64,000 nucleotides of DNA from Chinchilla lanigera (GCF_000276665.1 NW_004955459.1:14909784-14973783), one strand, 5' to 3'. Counted from the first letter of the stretch, positions 34,859 through 48,012 are shown. Notes: generated by a model from the sequence alone, not told the origin. Numbers and translations are program-made.

Positions 34859-36690
34859 TTTTATTTTCTTTTTTCTTTTTTAAAATTTATTTTAAAAATA
34901 AAAGAAGAAAACCATATTAACAAACAGACATCCATTTACAAAATAGCATAAGAACAATACAAGCAATACAGTTACAGACAAAGTGGTAGGAAATTAACAA
35001 TGGTTGTTGTATTGCATATTGATATCTTCAAAGTGGTTTCTCAGGAAAACAAATACAGACATGCCAGATTGATCAAATAATTAATCATTAACTGTTCCTT
35101 TCAGTAAAGTGATAGAAGTCAGTAGTACAACTATGTTAGCTATTCTTTATATACATATATACATAATTTCCCCTTCCTTCTTTTTTCTTTTCCCTCACCC
35201 CATTTGCTGTTTACTTCTCAGGATTTTCCTTTCATTTCACAATGTCTGTCATATCTCCTAATTTTTATTCACTCTTTTGGGTTCTTACACAAGTGAGACA
35301 ATACATTGCTTACACATGGAGGTCTGGTTTATTTCACTTAGGAGTATGGTCTCTAACTGTGACCATTTACCTATAAAAGCCTTGAGTTTATCTTTCTTTA
35401 TAGCTGAGTAATATTCCGTTATATAAAAGTATCACAGTCTTTTTATCCATTCCTCAGTGGATGGACATTTGGGTTCCTTCCACAATTTAGCAATTACAAA
35501 TTGTGCTGCTATAAACATAGGTGCACATATATCACTATGATATGATGTTTTCAGATCTTCTGAGAAAATACCCAGAAGGGGAATAGCTGGGTTGAATGGG
35601 ACCTCTAAACCTAGTTTGCTGAGGAATCATCAAACTGATTTCCACAGTGGTTTCACCAGTCTGCATTCCCACCAGCAGTGGAGAAGAGTTCCTATTTCTC
35701 CACAGCCTTGCCAGCATTTGTTATTGGTTGATTTCTTAATGATAGCCATTCTTACTGTGGTGAGATGAAATCTCAATGTTATTTTAATTTTCATTTCTCA
35801 AATGACTAATGATGTTGAACATTTTCTCATGTATTTATTTGCCATTTGTATTGCTTTGTTTTGTTTTAAAAAGAGTAGTAAATGAGAAACAAACAAAGAA
35901 ATAGAACAGTAGCAGCATACCAGTATCACAAACAAAAACATCAAAGCAAGCAAAAAACACAAGCAAAAAAATCAAAGCAAAAACATTCAAAGTGATACAG
36001 AGTCTCAAGACAAAATAATATGGGTCAACAGTGGTTGTTACATTACATATTGCTATCCTCAACTACATTGCTCAGTTACCAGATGTAAGAATGAAAGATT
36101 GCTTAAACCATTATACGGAATAAGAAAATAATTCTTTGATAAAACAGTAGAGATAATACAGAGTTTCACTAGACAAAATGGTAGGAGTTCACCATTGTAT
36201 CTCCATTGCATATTGTTACCTTCAAATCAGTTGCTCAGACCACCAGACACAAGCATGCAAAATCGATCAGAACATAAAAAAATTGTAATCATAACTGTTC
36301 ATTTCAATACACCATCAAACATCAGCAATACAGTTATTGCAGCTATTCATATATATATTTATATTTATATTTTGCGTTCCTTCTTTCTTTTTTCTTCTTT
36401 CCCTCCTCCCAGTGGTTTCTACCTTTGAGCAATTTCTTTCCCTTTCCTATCATCTATTGTACATTTTGAGTTTTAGCTAGTCTTTCAGGTTCCCACACCA
36501 AGGAGCCAATATGATGTTTACCCATCTGGGTCCAATTTACTTCATTTGTATTTCTTTATCTGAGAAGTGTGTGTTCATCTTGGATGCCCATTTTTGGATT
36601 GAGTCTTTGAATTGAGGGGCACTGATGTTTTTTAATTCTTTACATGTTCTAGATAGAAGACCTTTGTCTCAGAGACAGTCTTCCAATATA
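34859..36690 (-). mobile_element. L1, minus strand, 3' UTR and ORF2 3' end (outer copy)
   Basis: The T-rich left edge (34859-34885) is the complement of the A-tail. Then comes 3' UTR, then the classic antisense ORF2 tail: 'gctgagtaatattccgttat' (about 35403), 'cctcagtggatggacatttg' (about 35452), 'tgctgctataaacataggtg' (about 35502), 'gaatagctgggttgaatggg' (about 35581) and 'ctgcattcccaccagcagtg' (about 35662). It is interrupted after 35857 and resumes at 36543 with 'ctttatctgagaagtgtgtg'. The frame at 35535-35717 is relic ORF2 read on the minus strand. Confidence 0.88.
35843..36557 (-). mobile_element. Second L1 3' end nested inside the first, with 15-bp target duplication
   Basis: The insert spans 35858-36542, bounded by 'catttgtattgcttt' (35843-35857) and 'catttgtatttcttt' (36543-36557), 14/15 identical. 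The outer L1 reads straight across if the insert is removed. The insert is a 5'-truncated, same-orientation L1 3' UTR. It contains two diverged tandem copies of a segment about 161 bp long ('atacagagtctcaag' at 35995, 'atacagagtttcact' at 36156). Confidence 0.87.
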
Positions 36691-38069
36691 TTATTTAAGA
36701 TCTTTACTTCATATATAAGTGATCAATTCTGCAGATTTTTAAAAATTCTGTATCATCCTTTTCACATTGAAGTTACTAGGTAAAAATAAATAAAATTGTT
36801 GCAAAACATTTCTTTTCCTATGTTTTTCCTAAAGTTGAAATAGTATCAGCAGCTTTCAACTATTCCTTCAAGGGCCAGTAAGCACTTGTAAAATCATCTA
36901 GTCTGACACCTTTCTTGGATCTAGTTCTTTAGACAAGCTTTTGATTTATATAAAAGTTACTGATATATTGATATGTTGTATCTCATTATGTACCAATTTT
37001 GATAGTTTGCTAAAAGCTGTACATTCCAAATAAACTTTGAAGATTAATAAGCCAATATTTTAGAAAATATGTTTGTGAATTGATGTAACTTGCTTATATT
37101 TGTTGTTGTTAATTTTCCAGAGTTTCTAAATCTAATAAAATTATTTCATATTTTATCTATATTTGTATTTGCAAAATAAACTCATGGAATTAAACACAAA
37201 TTTTACTCCTTTCTATTTCCAGATTCATAATACTTTAATTAATCCATTCCTCCTATGCCATTGCATTTGTTTTACTGTTCTTTCTCATTTATTTTGACTG
37301 GTTCATTCTTTCTCTTTCCTCTTAAAGCATTTTTGCCCTTAAAAAACATGGATAGATGCTACAATCCAGATTTATGCATCTTGTTCTGTTGTTTTCAGAT
37401 GAATAATAATTTGGTTAAGGACAGAATTGGGTGGCATAACTACTAATGTCATTGCTTAATTATCTTCTGGTACCTAATACTTCAAAGAAGTCTGAGGTCC
37501 ATCCAGATCTTCCATTTCCTTGTTAGTTATCTGTTTCTATGGTTGGCTAGTCAATTTTTGTAATTGTTCCAGTGCTATGATCCTTTTAAAATTATTTCTT
37601 CATCCTTGAAATTCAGCACTTTCACTTTTAATTAAGTTTCCCTTTTACCAGAGAACCCTTCCATATGAGCTTCATCCATCATTTTCCACAGCTTGGTTAT
37701 TATTATTCGGCCCACTCTCAGTGTGGAAACAAAAGCCACTTTCTAAACCTGTAGGGCTGGGAATTAGATTGTTATTAGAATGTTCGCAAGGTCAAGCCCT
37801 CTGGGCAAGTGTCATTCTGTGAATACCCTGAGTCCTTAGCCAGCTGGCCTGCCTGAGGTGGGATCATTATCTCCTGGCTGTCTTCCCTCCAGGCATCAAG
37901 GGATGCTGTGTGCTGGGCTAAGACATGGAGATCCAAGGGTAAGTTGAGTTTTAACTCTCAGTTCAGGTGGGGAGGTAAAAGAGGGATCATATTCTGAGGA
38001 CAGATTTGCCAGAGAAATTCCAATAGAATTATGAAAATTATGTACAACTGCACATCAGTTCTTCAATAA
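36691..38069. other. Unassigned stretch, T-rich first half
   Basis: 36770-37640 is T-biased and may be antisense L1 debris, but I could not align it. The part about 37690-37870 is GC-richer and unassigned. No gene recognised. Confidence 0.35.
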
Positions 38070-38214
38070 GAAAGAAAGCAAGGGCTGGGGATTTAGCTCA
38101 GCGGCAAAGCACCTGCCTGGCAAGCGCAAGGTCGTGAGTTCGGTTCCCGGTACCGGAGAAAAACCAAAAAAAAATAAAAATAAAAATAAAAATAAACAAA
38201 GGAAAGAAAGCAAG
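38070..38214 (+). mobile_element. ID SINE with perfect target duplication
   Basis: Body 38083-38160 near consensus ('gcggcaaagcacctgcctgg', 'ggtcgtgagttcggttccc'), with a tail that has evolved into (AAAAT)n. A 13-bp direct repeat 'gaaagaaagcaag' lies at 38070-38082 and 38202-38214. Confidence 0.94.
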
Positions 38215-40654
38215 AAGAAGGCAACCTTAAAGATAACTTAGACTTAGCCTCAAACTTGAGTTTTTCTTTCCTCAAGATTCTGAGTAACAGGGAGGATTCG
38301 TCAATTTTTCAGCAGTATGCTTCATATTTCTTCTATTTATGTTCAAATTATCAAGGCAGTGTAAAGGCTGTCAGAAACCAACTGCAGGACTTTTTGTCCT
38401 GCATGCTGAATGTCGATTTTGTTTCTAGCACTTGTTATATACTTTTTTTTTCTTGTACATTTTCTTGGACGAACTCAGGGGACCGAGCCCCTCTATGTGA
38501 GCATTAGTGGTCACATGTGTTTGGAAGTGAGAAAGGTTAGTGAATAAAGCAAGCATCACTCACAGGGAGAAAGATTAATGACTCTCAAATGACTGGGGGG
38601 AAATGTCCTTCCTCGTGATCTATGCTTCACTCATGGAAGGAACCACAAGAATTTAGAAAATTAAGAAGTGATATAGAATGTACATTCGCAACAGAAGGGA
38701 GAGTTGACAATCTGACCTGATTGTAAAGAAGCCTAACATCTTTGGTGATGAAAATAGACAAATCTGATAACATCAATACTCTTCATGCACTAGGCTTATA
38801 ATGCTAAGAGCACAGGAATAGGGACTGATGGCTCTATATGGAAAGACCACTGTTTTCAAGAGATAAATAATTGGCAGTCAGTTTGCTCCACTGAAAATTT
38901 ACTTTAAAAATCCCAGTGAATAAATACTTCAGATTTTATTTGTTCATTATCTACCTCCATATATATCACCATCTCATAGCCGGAAGATTCTTGGTAACTT
39001 TGAGGATATGCAATTTAGACATATAGAATAAAAGGATGAGATGTGCTCCTAAAATATTTCATATTGTTGAGATGCAAAGAAACAAGAAAAACTCTATTGA
39101 GAGGGAAAGACCATGAGAGGGATCTAAAAGCTGAAAAACAAAACTACTCTTGGTAGATCCAACCCTGATCAAGCCAACACATTCCACATACACAGACACT
39201 CCATATGTATCTCATTGAAACTGCACATTAATTTTGGATGTTATTATCTCAATATTTCAGAGGTGGAAACTGGGACTCAACAAAGTTATATATGTTCACA
39301 TAGTAAATAACAGAGGTCATCTTCTCTTCAAAATATGCTGAGGGTAGTTTCTTGCTTCAGACTGAGATTATAACCTCAGATTCAAGAAATTAATTGGCAG
39401 AATTATTTGAATTCAAATTATAAAGTTAAACTGTATGGCTCACAAATCAATTTCCTAAATTGCATGTTGGCAACATATTAATTCAATTTTTTCAAATCCT
39501 AAATGACATTCCATAATCCCTAGTAACATTACACACGAACACATATTTTTGTATTGAATAATTTAATATCATTCTTATATAAACTTAATCTCTTTCCAAA
39601 TACATGATTTAAAATTTTATGAAGAAGTAGACAGAGACATTCTGATAGTCCAGTTGACTTACGTTCTGGTCTTGGGTATCCAGTGTACGGGCATGGTATA
39701 GAATTGGTCCTTTATAAGCCAATCCTGCTACTAGTTTGGGCAAATGCATCTCAGAATTGCTCTAATTTCTAGCCTTGGGCTCTGGTCTTTGACCTTTTCA
39801 TATTTCTGTCTCCCAAAGTGTGAATAGCTGTGAAACGTATTAAATTAAGAAAAACATGAAACCTACAGATCTGGCTCTCCATAGCTTTATCTTCCGAGAA
39901 CAGATTGATATTGGCCCTTGCCTGTTTTTTCCCCTTGCGTCCTGAAAAACTCCCTCAGGGCTTGCTTAGTTAAGTTAGCTGCCAGCCCTAGATTTGGGCA
40001 AGTTATGCTCCAAATTTGGATCTTATTTCTTCTGTGGTCCTTAACCTGCCAAGATTTCTCCTGAAAATGTCCAGCTTCATTGCTTTCGCCTTTAAATGCA
40101 GTTAGTTTTTAAGGCTGTGGAGGAAACTGCCACCGTTTTCTAAAGCATAGCCATGAAGCATGAGCAGTGCCCTTTATCATGGAAGCTCTGGCTTTTCAGC
40201 CCTTCCTGTTCTTTGTGCTGTGCAGCTGTGTTTTCCTTCCTTGGTTTTCCTTTTTGAGATCAAATTTCTCCCTAGCTTCTGTTTGTGAATGTTTCCTGTG
40301 TTCCTTTACACAGCTTTTACAAATTTTATCTGTTATTTATAATTGAATGGGTTTGCACCACTGCTTCAATAGTTCATTATTAACAAGTGATTCCAAAGCC
40401 TGGTTTCAAAGACTCCTCTTTGATTTTGCATGTGGCACATCTAGGCAGGGCAGAAGATTGAAGAACCAAAAAAATCTTCAAATGAGTAACTGGAAATGCC
40501 TCAATAAGACAGAATTTTTCCCCCAGAACATGGTAAATTATACTGCAGAGCTCCAATAATTAAGAATTTGAAATCAGATCCATAGGTAACTTTGATACAG
40601 AACCAGTAGCTATCAGAATGTATGCTGTTAAGCACCTACTTCACAGGTGTGTTT
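38215..40654. other. Unassigned stretch of about 2.4 kb
   Basis: No gene or young repeat recognised. About 39190-39310 weakly resembles antisense L2 ('atatttcagaggtggaaact', 'gttcacatagtaaataacag'). Confidence 0.4.
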
Positions 40655-41110
40655 ACATTATATTAGCTTCTTATTGCTTTGCAACAAATTGTCACAAACT
40701 GAGCAGATAAATATGGCACCTGCTTATTAATTTACAGTTTTATAGGTCAAATGTCAGCATAGCATGATTGAGTTCTCTGCCCAAGGGATCACACAGCTTA
40801 GATCAAGTCACTGGCCACACTAGATTCTCATCCAAAAGTTCTGGAGAGAAAAAGAAATCTGAGTTCATTCATCACATGGCAGAATTGAATTCCTTGCAGT
40901 TGTAGGACTGAGGTTTCCATTTCCTCACTGGCTGTCAGCCAGAGGCCTTTCTTGGCTTCTTAACACCATCCATATTCATTCTCATATGCTCCCCTCTCTT
41001 CAAGCCAGCAGCAGAATAGTACACCCACCCCCAAACCTGCACCTCCAATCTCTCTGACTTCCAACTGGAGAAAAACTCTTATTAATTATTAATCTGCAAC
41101 TAGCATGCCC
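40655..41110 (-). mobile_element. MLT1-like LTR, minus strand
   Basis: Antisense MLT1 order: 'attagcttcttattgctttg', 'caacaaattgtcacaaact', 'cttggcttcttaacaccatc'. The right edge is approximate. Confidence 0.6.
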
Positions 41111-41454
41111 TCTGTTATAATAAACAAAGCAAGAAAGCCCAATGAAACAAAACTTCCCCTACCTAAAATATTATACACACTTGCTTAGCTTGATAGGAAA
41201 AAGAGTTACTAGCTTGCACCGGCTGATTCTGTACTTTTTTCCGGTATTTATGGGTGAAGACTTCCACACTGCATTTTGAGACCTGAAGCACACAATTTGT
41301 ACTCCAGACCATGTAGAGAATCAAACAGCTTACAAATAGAAAATGATTTATGTGCAATGCCTGTTGCAGCTTCATTTCTACAACTGAAAAAAAATGTTTA
41401 GCAACAATAGAGTCAAAGTAAATTAAAGCGCATTCACAACACGCAGTCATTTGT

Positions 41455-41630
41455 TCATTCTTGCTGCCCCTCAACAAATATTTATTGTTCATGTACCATG
41501 GCCAGGTAGTATTAGGCATTAAGGATGTAAGGCTGATGCAAAATAGATCTAGTTCTTACCCTCCTGGAATTTGTATTCCTGTTGAAGAGGAGAGGCATTA
41601 ACCAAGTAATCACACAAACTAATCAGAAAT
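41455..41630 (-). mobile_element. L2 3' end, minus strand
   Basis: Antisense L2: 'cctcaacaaatatttattgt', 'tcatgtaccatggccaggta', 'gtattaggcattaaggatgt', 'cttaccctcctggaatttgt'. Confidence 0.75.
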
Positions 41631-42489
41631 TGCAATCTCTGAAGGCTTCACCCATTTAAAATGATGGCTATAAATTAAACATTGTCCAAGAAAAGTAAAT
41701 CCAACTATCATCTAATGTTAAGATAAGAAGACTATATAATTGTAGGTATAAATTTTACCAATAATATTACTGAACTTGCAAGAAGAAAGACATCAAGAAA
41801 CAAACCAGAAGTTCACAGCGGTTGTCTTCTTTACACGTCTGTAAAAATTCTATAATTTGCATATATGACTTTTGTAACAGAAAAATGAACTCTATTACAA
41901 AAAATATGATAAACTTTTCTATTCTTAAGAGATGTAGAGTCTAGTCCATTGATAGCAAACCTTTTAGAGCTTTCGGTGATAACGAATGGTCAGCTGCAGC
42001 ACACATGCCACTGGCTCGCCACCCCTGGTCTCTGCCAAATTTCCAGTTGTTTTTTTGTTTGAAATAATCACAAACATAAGAATAAATGCCAAACTCCCTA
42101 CCTACTTCTTGGTAGATTCTCAGCCTTTCCATGGAATTGCAAATGTTATTCAGTGTTCTAAAATCTTTCAAAAGTTTTCCCACAATAATTAATCTTATAG
42201 TATATCAGGATCACTAGAACAACACACACACTCTCCTCAGCCAAAACCAAAGCCTTCCCATCTTATCTCAGATCACTGCTTCTGGACGGCTCCACGTGTG
42301 CAATTATGCTAGCTGTACACACACATTAGCTCCAGCCTGAATAAACAAACTGCACAGTAGGCATTATTGCCCGCGCTGGACACCTGAGGTAACAGATGCC
42401 AAGATTACTCAACAGAGAACAAAGGCCCAGGTCAGGACCTGATTCCAAGATGTTAGACTGCTGGACTCCTGTTGCTTTTGCTATTTTGT
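41631..42489. other. Unassigned stretch
   Basis: No gene recognised. The end (about 42380-42470) weakly resembles antisense MIR. Confidence 0.4.
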
Positions 42490-43022
42490 TGGCAGAGTTC
42501 TAAGATGGGCCTCATGATCACTTTCTGCCCCACTAATGCTCCCTCCTGGCACAATTTCTCTGATCCCCTTTGCTCAAGTATGAACAGCACTGGGGAATAT
42601 ACTGGAGCATCACCCTGTGCATCTACTGCATTGTATGACAGAAGAGTCTCACAGGTGTGAAAAATCTTTGGCTTTGATTGATCTAAAGAGAAATTATCCT
42701 GAGTGGCCTTAACCCTTTCTTTTTTTTAAAAGAAGGATCAGTTCCCTCCCTAAAGCTACAGAGAACTGCTTGCTCTTTTGAAAGGACACTATACCAGCTA
42801 GGAACTTAATTCTCCAACAACCAGTGATCCTACAAGAGAACTTTGAGAGTAAGGTGAGTTTCGGTCATGGCAAACACTGCGATTTAAGTCTGTTGAGAAT
42901 CAAAGCAGAAGATTAAGCTAATCCATGCCCAGAATCTTACACATGGAGATTAGGAGATCGTAAAATTGACTTGTTTAGAGCTAGTGAATTTGTACGTTGT
43001 GCAACAGTAAAATACTAGTACA
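42490..43022 (+). mobile_element. MLT1-like (MaLR) LTR, sense
   Basis: Sense MLT1 order: 'ggcagagttctaagatgggc', 'ctcatgatcactttctgccc', later 'atccatgcccagaatcttac', 'acatggagattaggagatcg', 'gtgcaacagtaaaatactag'. No internal region adjacent. Confidence 0.6.
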
Positions 43023-44114
43023 ACTGCTTTCCTCTACTTCCTGCCTCTAATGTAACCTTTTCATTTGTCTAGTTAGGAATGCAAGTTTCTATCCAGCTTG
43101 GGAACTGGGAGCTGGGACTGAGGCATACGAGGATAACTATTAACTAAAGGGTACTTGGAAGCACTGCATCCAACTAAATGGCTGTGGCTGGCAGGAAATG
43201 AGTCATAAGCCAGGGTCTGTAAATAAAGGATGCAATGAACAGGTGGCACTGGACCATCTTGAGATATCTCATAAAGCACGAAGGAACTTTTATGAAAGGT
43301 GCACCTAGTGGGTATAAAAGGATTTACTGAAGCATCAGATTCACAATTTCTCCCCCTCGTCTCCCCATCTTCCTTTGTACTACCTCAGTGCCCCTGGCCG
43401 CATATAAGACAGCAGCATCCACTCAGTCCCTCCTGCTCAGAAGCAGTGTGCATTTCCATGAATTCAAGGAGGGTTCAAGTAGAAGCATCAGGTGGCAGTT
43501 TTGGAGATCTCTCCAGGTTTCAGCTCCAACCTTAGAAGTGATGGCAAACAGGATAGGGGATGTATGGCTGCCGCTTCTGGAAAGTTCTACTTCAACTCAT
43601 TCTTTATCTTGGAATCTGGCATCATGGGGAGATACTTAGCATAAACTCCTATAAAATGAATTTTGCTGTCAGTGAGAGTTTAAACAAGACTGCCCTAGCC
43701 AGCATTATTTCAGACCATTTCACTGCATCAAGAGATTTCAGGAGAACAAAAATGTCTAATGACTGCTATGTCAGGCTTCTCTGGCCAACACTTTAAATTT
43801 ATTTGATGAGCTCTAATCCTTTGGCTTAGGGGTCTCATGCTCATTAAAATAGAGGCACGCTGAAGGAGATGCCTCAGTTTAAAGTTTCCTCAAATGTGAG
43901 TCAGCAACAAAAAGTATCCTTTCTTTTGTGAGGAGACATGGCCATAAGAGGGGTAAGAACTGAGGGTGATACCAACAGGCTGAAGAGTAAATACATGGCA
44001 GGCAACATCTGCAAAAGAGACACCAGCAGCGCTGGGGACTTCTCTAGAAGTACCTAAGTCCTGAGCAGTTTATATATTCATTTCTCACTTTTTCCTCTTA
44101 TGACAGAAAGAAGT

Positions 44115-44157
<43 letters not shown>

Positions 44158-44901
44158 GAAGTTAATTTGAGTCTATCATATCTCAATAGGGATTTCTACT
44201 TGCCACATTTCTCCCCACCCCATAATTCACTATTATTCCTCACTCTATCCACAGAATAGCCAGTTGAAACCCCAGACACCAAGTCACATATAGAATATGA
44301 AATCAGTGAGAAACGACTTCAGAGAAACAGAGAATGCAAAGAGAAATCAAAACCCACAACTTCATAACTAAAGAGATCTATGCATGTCAGCCCCAAACTG
44401 GAAAGAAAAAGTGGCCAGAAGATTCACAAGCAGTCTTAAAAACACAGACACAAGTAAGATTCAAACTACAGCCCAAGGGAGTCGTTCTCCAGAGCACCCT
44501 GAGTGGGGCAGGTCTCCATTTCATGTGACGGGGGACAGAGGAGTGATGCTTTTCTGGCAGTATTGTCATAAATCTGGCTCAGAACTCAGATGACCCCAAA
44601 AATCTGCCATGTAAGGGTCACAGTTCCAATCACATTTCCTTCCTTATTCTTCTCAAGATTTGTGTCCTACTCCCTTTGGGCCCTGACATCCAAAACAGTT
44701 TAGACCAACTGCATTGTGCACACTAGGACATGATTTCTCCAAAGAAAGTACGATGTTGAGTGTAAGCTTGCTCCCTGAGGTGGAGAGGGTGAAGGAAAGG
44801 TGCAATGAAGGAATTCTGTCTAAGGCAGCCCAGGGAAATCTCTGCCACCTCTTTCTGGAGCAAAGACAAAACCACAAATATAACAGCTGACACAGTCATG
44901 C
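43023..44901. other. Unassigned stretch
   Basis: No gene recognised. Several overlapping plus frames between 43299 and 43796 have no domain. Contains an (AAAG)n microsatellite listed separately. Confidence 0.4.
44105..44160. repeat. (AAAG)n microsatellite
   Basis: About 12 uninterrupted GAAA units. Confidence 0.97.
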
Positions 44902-45026
44902 TGAAACTTAGATTTTTTTTTTTTTTGGTTTTTCTCCGGTACCAGGAACCAAACTCACGACCTTGCGCCTGCCAGGCAGGCGCTTTTGCCGCTGAGCTAA
45001 ATCCCCAGCCCCTTGAAACTTAGATT
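44902..45026 (-). mobile_element. ID SINE, minus strand, perfect target duplication
   Basis: Complement of the ID body at about 44927-45013, with an intact CpG in 'gccgctgagctaaatcc', after a T-run. The 13-bp direct repeat 'tgaaacttagatt' lies at 44902-44914 and 45014-45026. Confidence 0.95.
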
Positions 45027-45364
45027 ATTTCTACACAATGAGTATTAACTCAGAAGTAAGCAAAAGTGGACCTTGAATAATATTTAGATGTGCATTCACT
45101 CCATCCATCCTTCAGGAGCAGTTATTGCAGGTGCTATAAACTGCTAGTTGCCAACCATCCAAGGATAACAGAAAGATGGCAATACAGGGAAGGGAACCAG
45201 CAAGCCGCAAACACCACATTGCACGATGTTGCTACAACAAAGGCAGAGATCAGGATCTGCACAGCCAGGGAGGCAATATAGTGGACAGTCTTGTTACCCT
45301 GGGACAGCATCTCAGATCCTTAGATTGCATGTTCTTGAATGCTTATCTTTCCCACATGAATTTC

Positions 45365-45440
45365 TGTGTATGATTTAGTTCCCAACTTTATACACATCAC
45401 TAGCTAAGTAAATATTTCTGACTGATTGATTGACTGATGC
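45365..45440 (+). mobile_element. L2 3' end fragment
   Basis: 'acatcactagctaagtaaat' followed by 'atttctgactgattgattga' has the sense L2 3'-terminal pattern (TCAATAAATATTTG...TGAATGAATGA). Confidence 0.5.
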
Positions 45441-46265
45441 AAAATTCTTTTCAGTGAGATTGTCAATGCTGTCTACTAAAATGTGCAAGTTCAACGTGAA
45501 ATATATACAAACATCATATCCCAAGTAATATACACTATAACTTCAGTGTTGAGCATAGTAGAGAAGAAGATACATTTCGGTTGATCCCTGACATGAACTG
45601 AAGAAGCAGCTCAGGAAACAGAGATAAGAAGGCTGTCATGTTCTAAATGGCAGCCACTTCAAAGGAGAGGACTTTTACATTTATGGGGATTTGATTATCC
45701 AGAGAGATAAGATAGAGTGTGGTAAGGGAAATCAAAGAGAAATAAAACTCCAGAGATTGTCTGAAAAATCAGGTTTGGGGAAATAAGAGGACATCATTCA
45801 GCTGGTTGTCTTCTATGAAGAATAAAATCCTCAAAGCCATGATTTCCAAGTTGGTGCTATTTGAATCCTTCACAACAAAAATGAAAAATTTAAAAACCGT
45901 AGGTCTGAAAATCCTATTTCTAAAAATCTAAAGCATCGATTTAAGATACATAACAGTGATTTTACAACTGCAGGGATTGTTTTGGGAGAAGTCTGTGAGG
46001 ATAAGTCTTACTACAGCCCAGGTTTTAGCCTTTAAAAAATACATAAAATCTTCAAACTGTTTACATTTGGATCTGCTGACACTTACTTTCCGTCTCAGGA
46101 ATTCTAATCCTGAATTCTTAACAATAATGAATAAAACTAAAATTAATGATGAAACAAACAACAAAATTTGCAGGTATTTTTATTGCCTTTTAACTGAAAA
46201 TAGTATATTTCTTTAGACTATGAACATCATAGCACGTGTGCCCATGCACATACACACATACACAT

Positions 46266-46321
46266 ACTCAGAGAGAGAAAGAAAGAGAAGGAGAGAGACA
46301 GAGAAAGAGAGAGAGAGGGAG
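46266..46321. repeat. (GA)n purine tract
   Basis: Imperfect GAGA/GAAAGA run following short CA-rich text (ACACATAC). Confidence 0.9.
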
Positions 46322-46499
46322 TGCTCATAACTAGAGTGATTATTATTGCTTTAGGATTCCATGGCTGGCATGAGACTCAGGTTCTAGCCATTTATAGACA
46401 GACATTATGTTACAGGATGATTAAAACTGACAGCTGCCCAAGACTACTTTTTTATAGAAACTGTTTTCTTGTCCAGTTGGAAAAATAATCCTTTGAGTA

Positions 46500-46570
46500 A
46501 CAGAGTCCATTCTTTATTTCATTTTCCTAGCACATACCTTGTTCATAGCTGACCCAATCTATAAATGTAA
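46500..46570 (+). mobile_element. L2 3' end fragment (tentative)
   Basis: 'cctagcacataccttgttca' followed by 'atctataaatg' resembles the sense L2 tail. Confidence 0.45.
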
Positions 46571-47941
46571 GTCACCCAGCCTCTAACTCAAGGCAAGAAA
46601 GTGGAGAAGCCATGGGATTAGGCATGTCCAATTCATCACCCAGAAAGTGCACAGGGCCCTGCAACTGTAGTGGAAGAAGACAGTAGCTGTGTTACAACTA
46701 AGAGCCCCAGCCCCGGTTGTTGAGCAGAACCCAACCAATAAAGCCTGACCTTGAGGAGCAAAGAGAATCAGAAGACAGATGATCAAGTCCAAAGAGACGA
46801 TTTTTTTTTACTGTGAAGTGAGAACAGGCTATATAATCCTTTGTATTTCTCTACTTCTTCTCTTCCCAAGGCACCTTAACAAACACATTCTCATTGGATA
46901 TACACAACCTCATTGTAGAACAATCTCAAGAGCCCAGCCCAGATGACTTCAAAAAATGTGACTCAGCTTTGTCACTTTATCATTTCACAAGCTCCTACAT
47001 TCATGTTCTTCTTCTGAATTCCAGTTTGTTCTTAATATTATCAGTCTCTAGTGAAGCTTGGTTATTAAACTCATAGCGGTAGGGGAGAAATTTTTTCAAA
47101 AGAAAATATCACTGTAACCATCTACAAAGCACAGAGAGCAGGGTCAAGGTGCTGAAACTGATAATGGTTTTACTTCTATTGTCGACTATCAGAAACCAAA
47201 TGAACATGACTTTCAGCATAGTCAGCCTATTCCAAGATCGCCTCTGCCAATATCTGTGGAGCCTTTTTATTGGGTGTATATCCAGCAGTAGGTCAAGGGT
47301 CTCCCAAGAAAATCAAGCTTTCTTCTTTACAATCTATCTATGTATCTTTGTATTCAGCCAAAGGCTTAGTTACTAATTACTCAGGTTGTTCTTTCAAGCT
47401 ATTCTGTCAGAATAGGTTTGGGGATTTCAAGAAATCTTATACCTCGGAAAGAAAAGACCTGTCATCTCTGAAGACATCAAAAGAATATAATGCTGACTCT
47501 ACAGATAATCACAAGGGAGAAACTCCTCCAATCCCGACCCCATTACTGAATGCTCCCTAACGGAAGGATGTAGCTGCTTTACTGTTGTTCAAATATACAG
47601 CAGCTCTCAAGTAAGCCAGCACCCAAGGCCTGCTCCATGGCATGCAGACTGGAGGCGTCAACAGAGACTCTCAGAGTGTTGTCTTTGGTTTAATGCTCTG
47701 CTGTCACCATTATGAAATTCTTAACAATTTAACAAGGGCCTTGTATTTTCATTTTAAAGTGATTCTTAACAAATTAGGTAGCCATGATCAAGTGATAATT
47801 ATTTATTCAAATGAATTGAACCATTGTGGGCCTGGAATCTACTTAAAAAAAACAAGAAAGAGGAAAAGGGACAAAAACACTAGTTTGAATGGTATTCCCA
47901 GTATTTATTAATTTCCTGGTCTTAAGAAAATCTATATATCC

Positions 47942-47968
47942 AGATAGATACATAGATAGGTAGGTAGG

Positions 47969-48012
<44 letters not shown>

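Larger units (their letters stand above)
45441..47941. other. Unassigned stretch of 2.5 kb
   Basis: Contains a GA-rich microsatellite and a short L2 fragment listed separately; otherwise no recognised gene or repeat. Frames up to 96 codons (47270-47560) have no domain. Confidence 0.4.
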
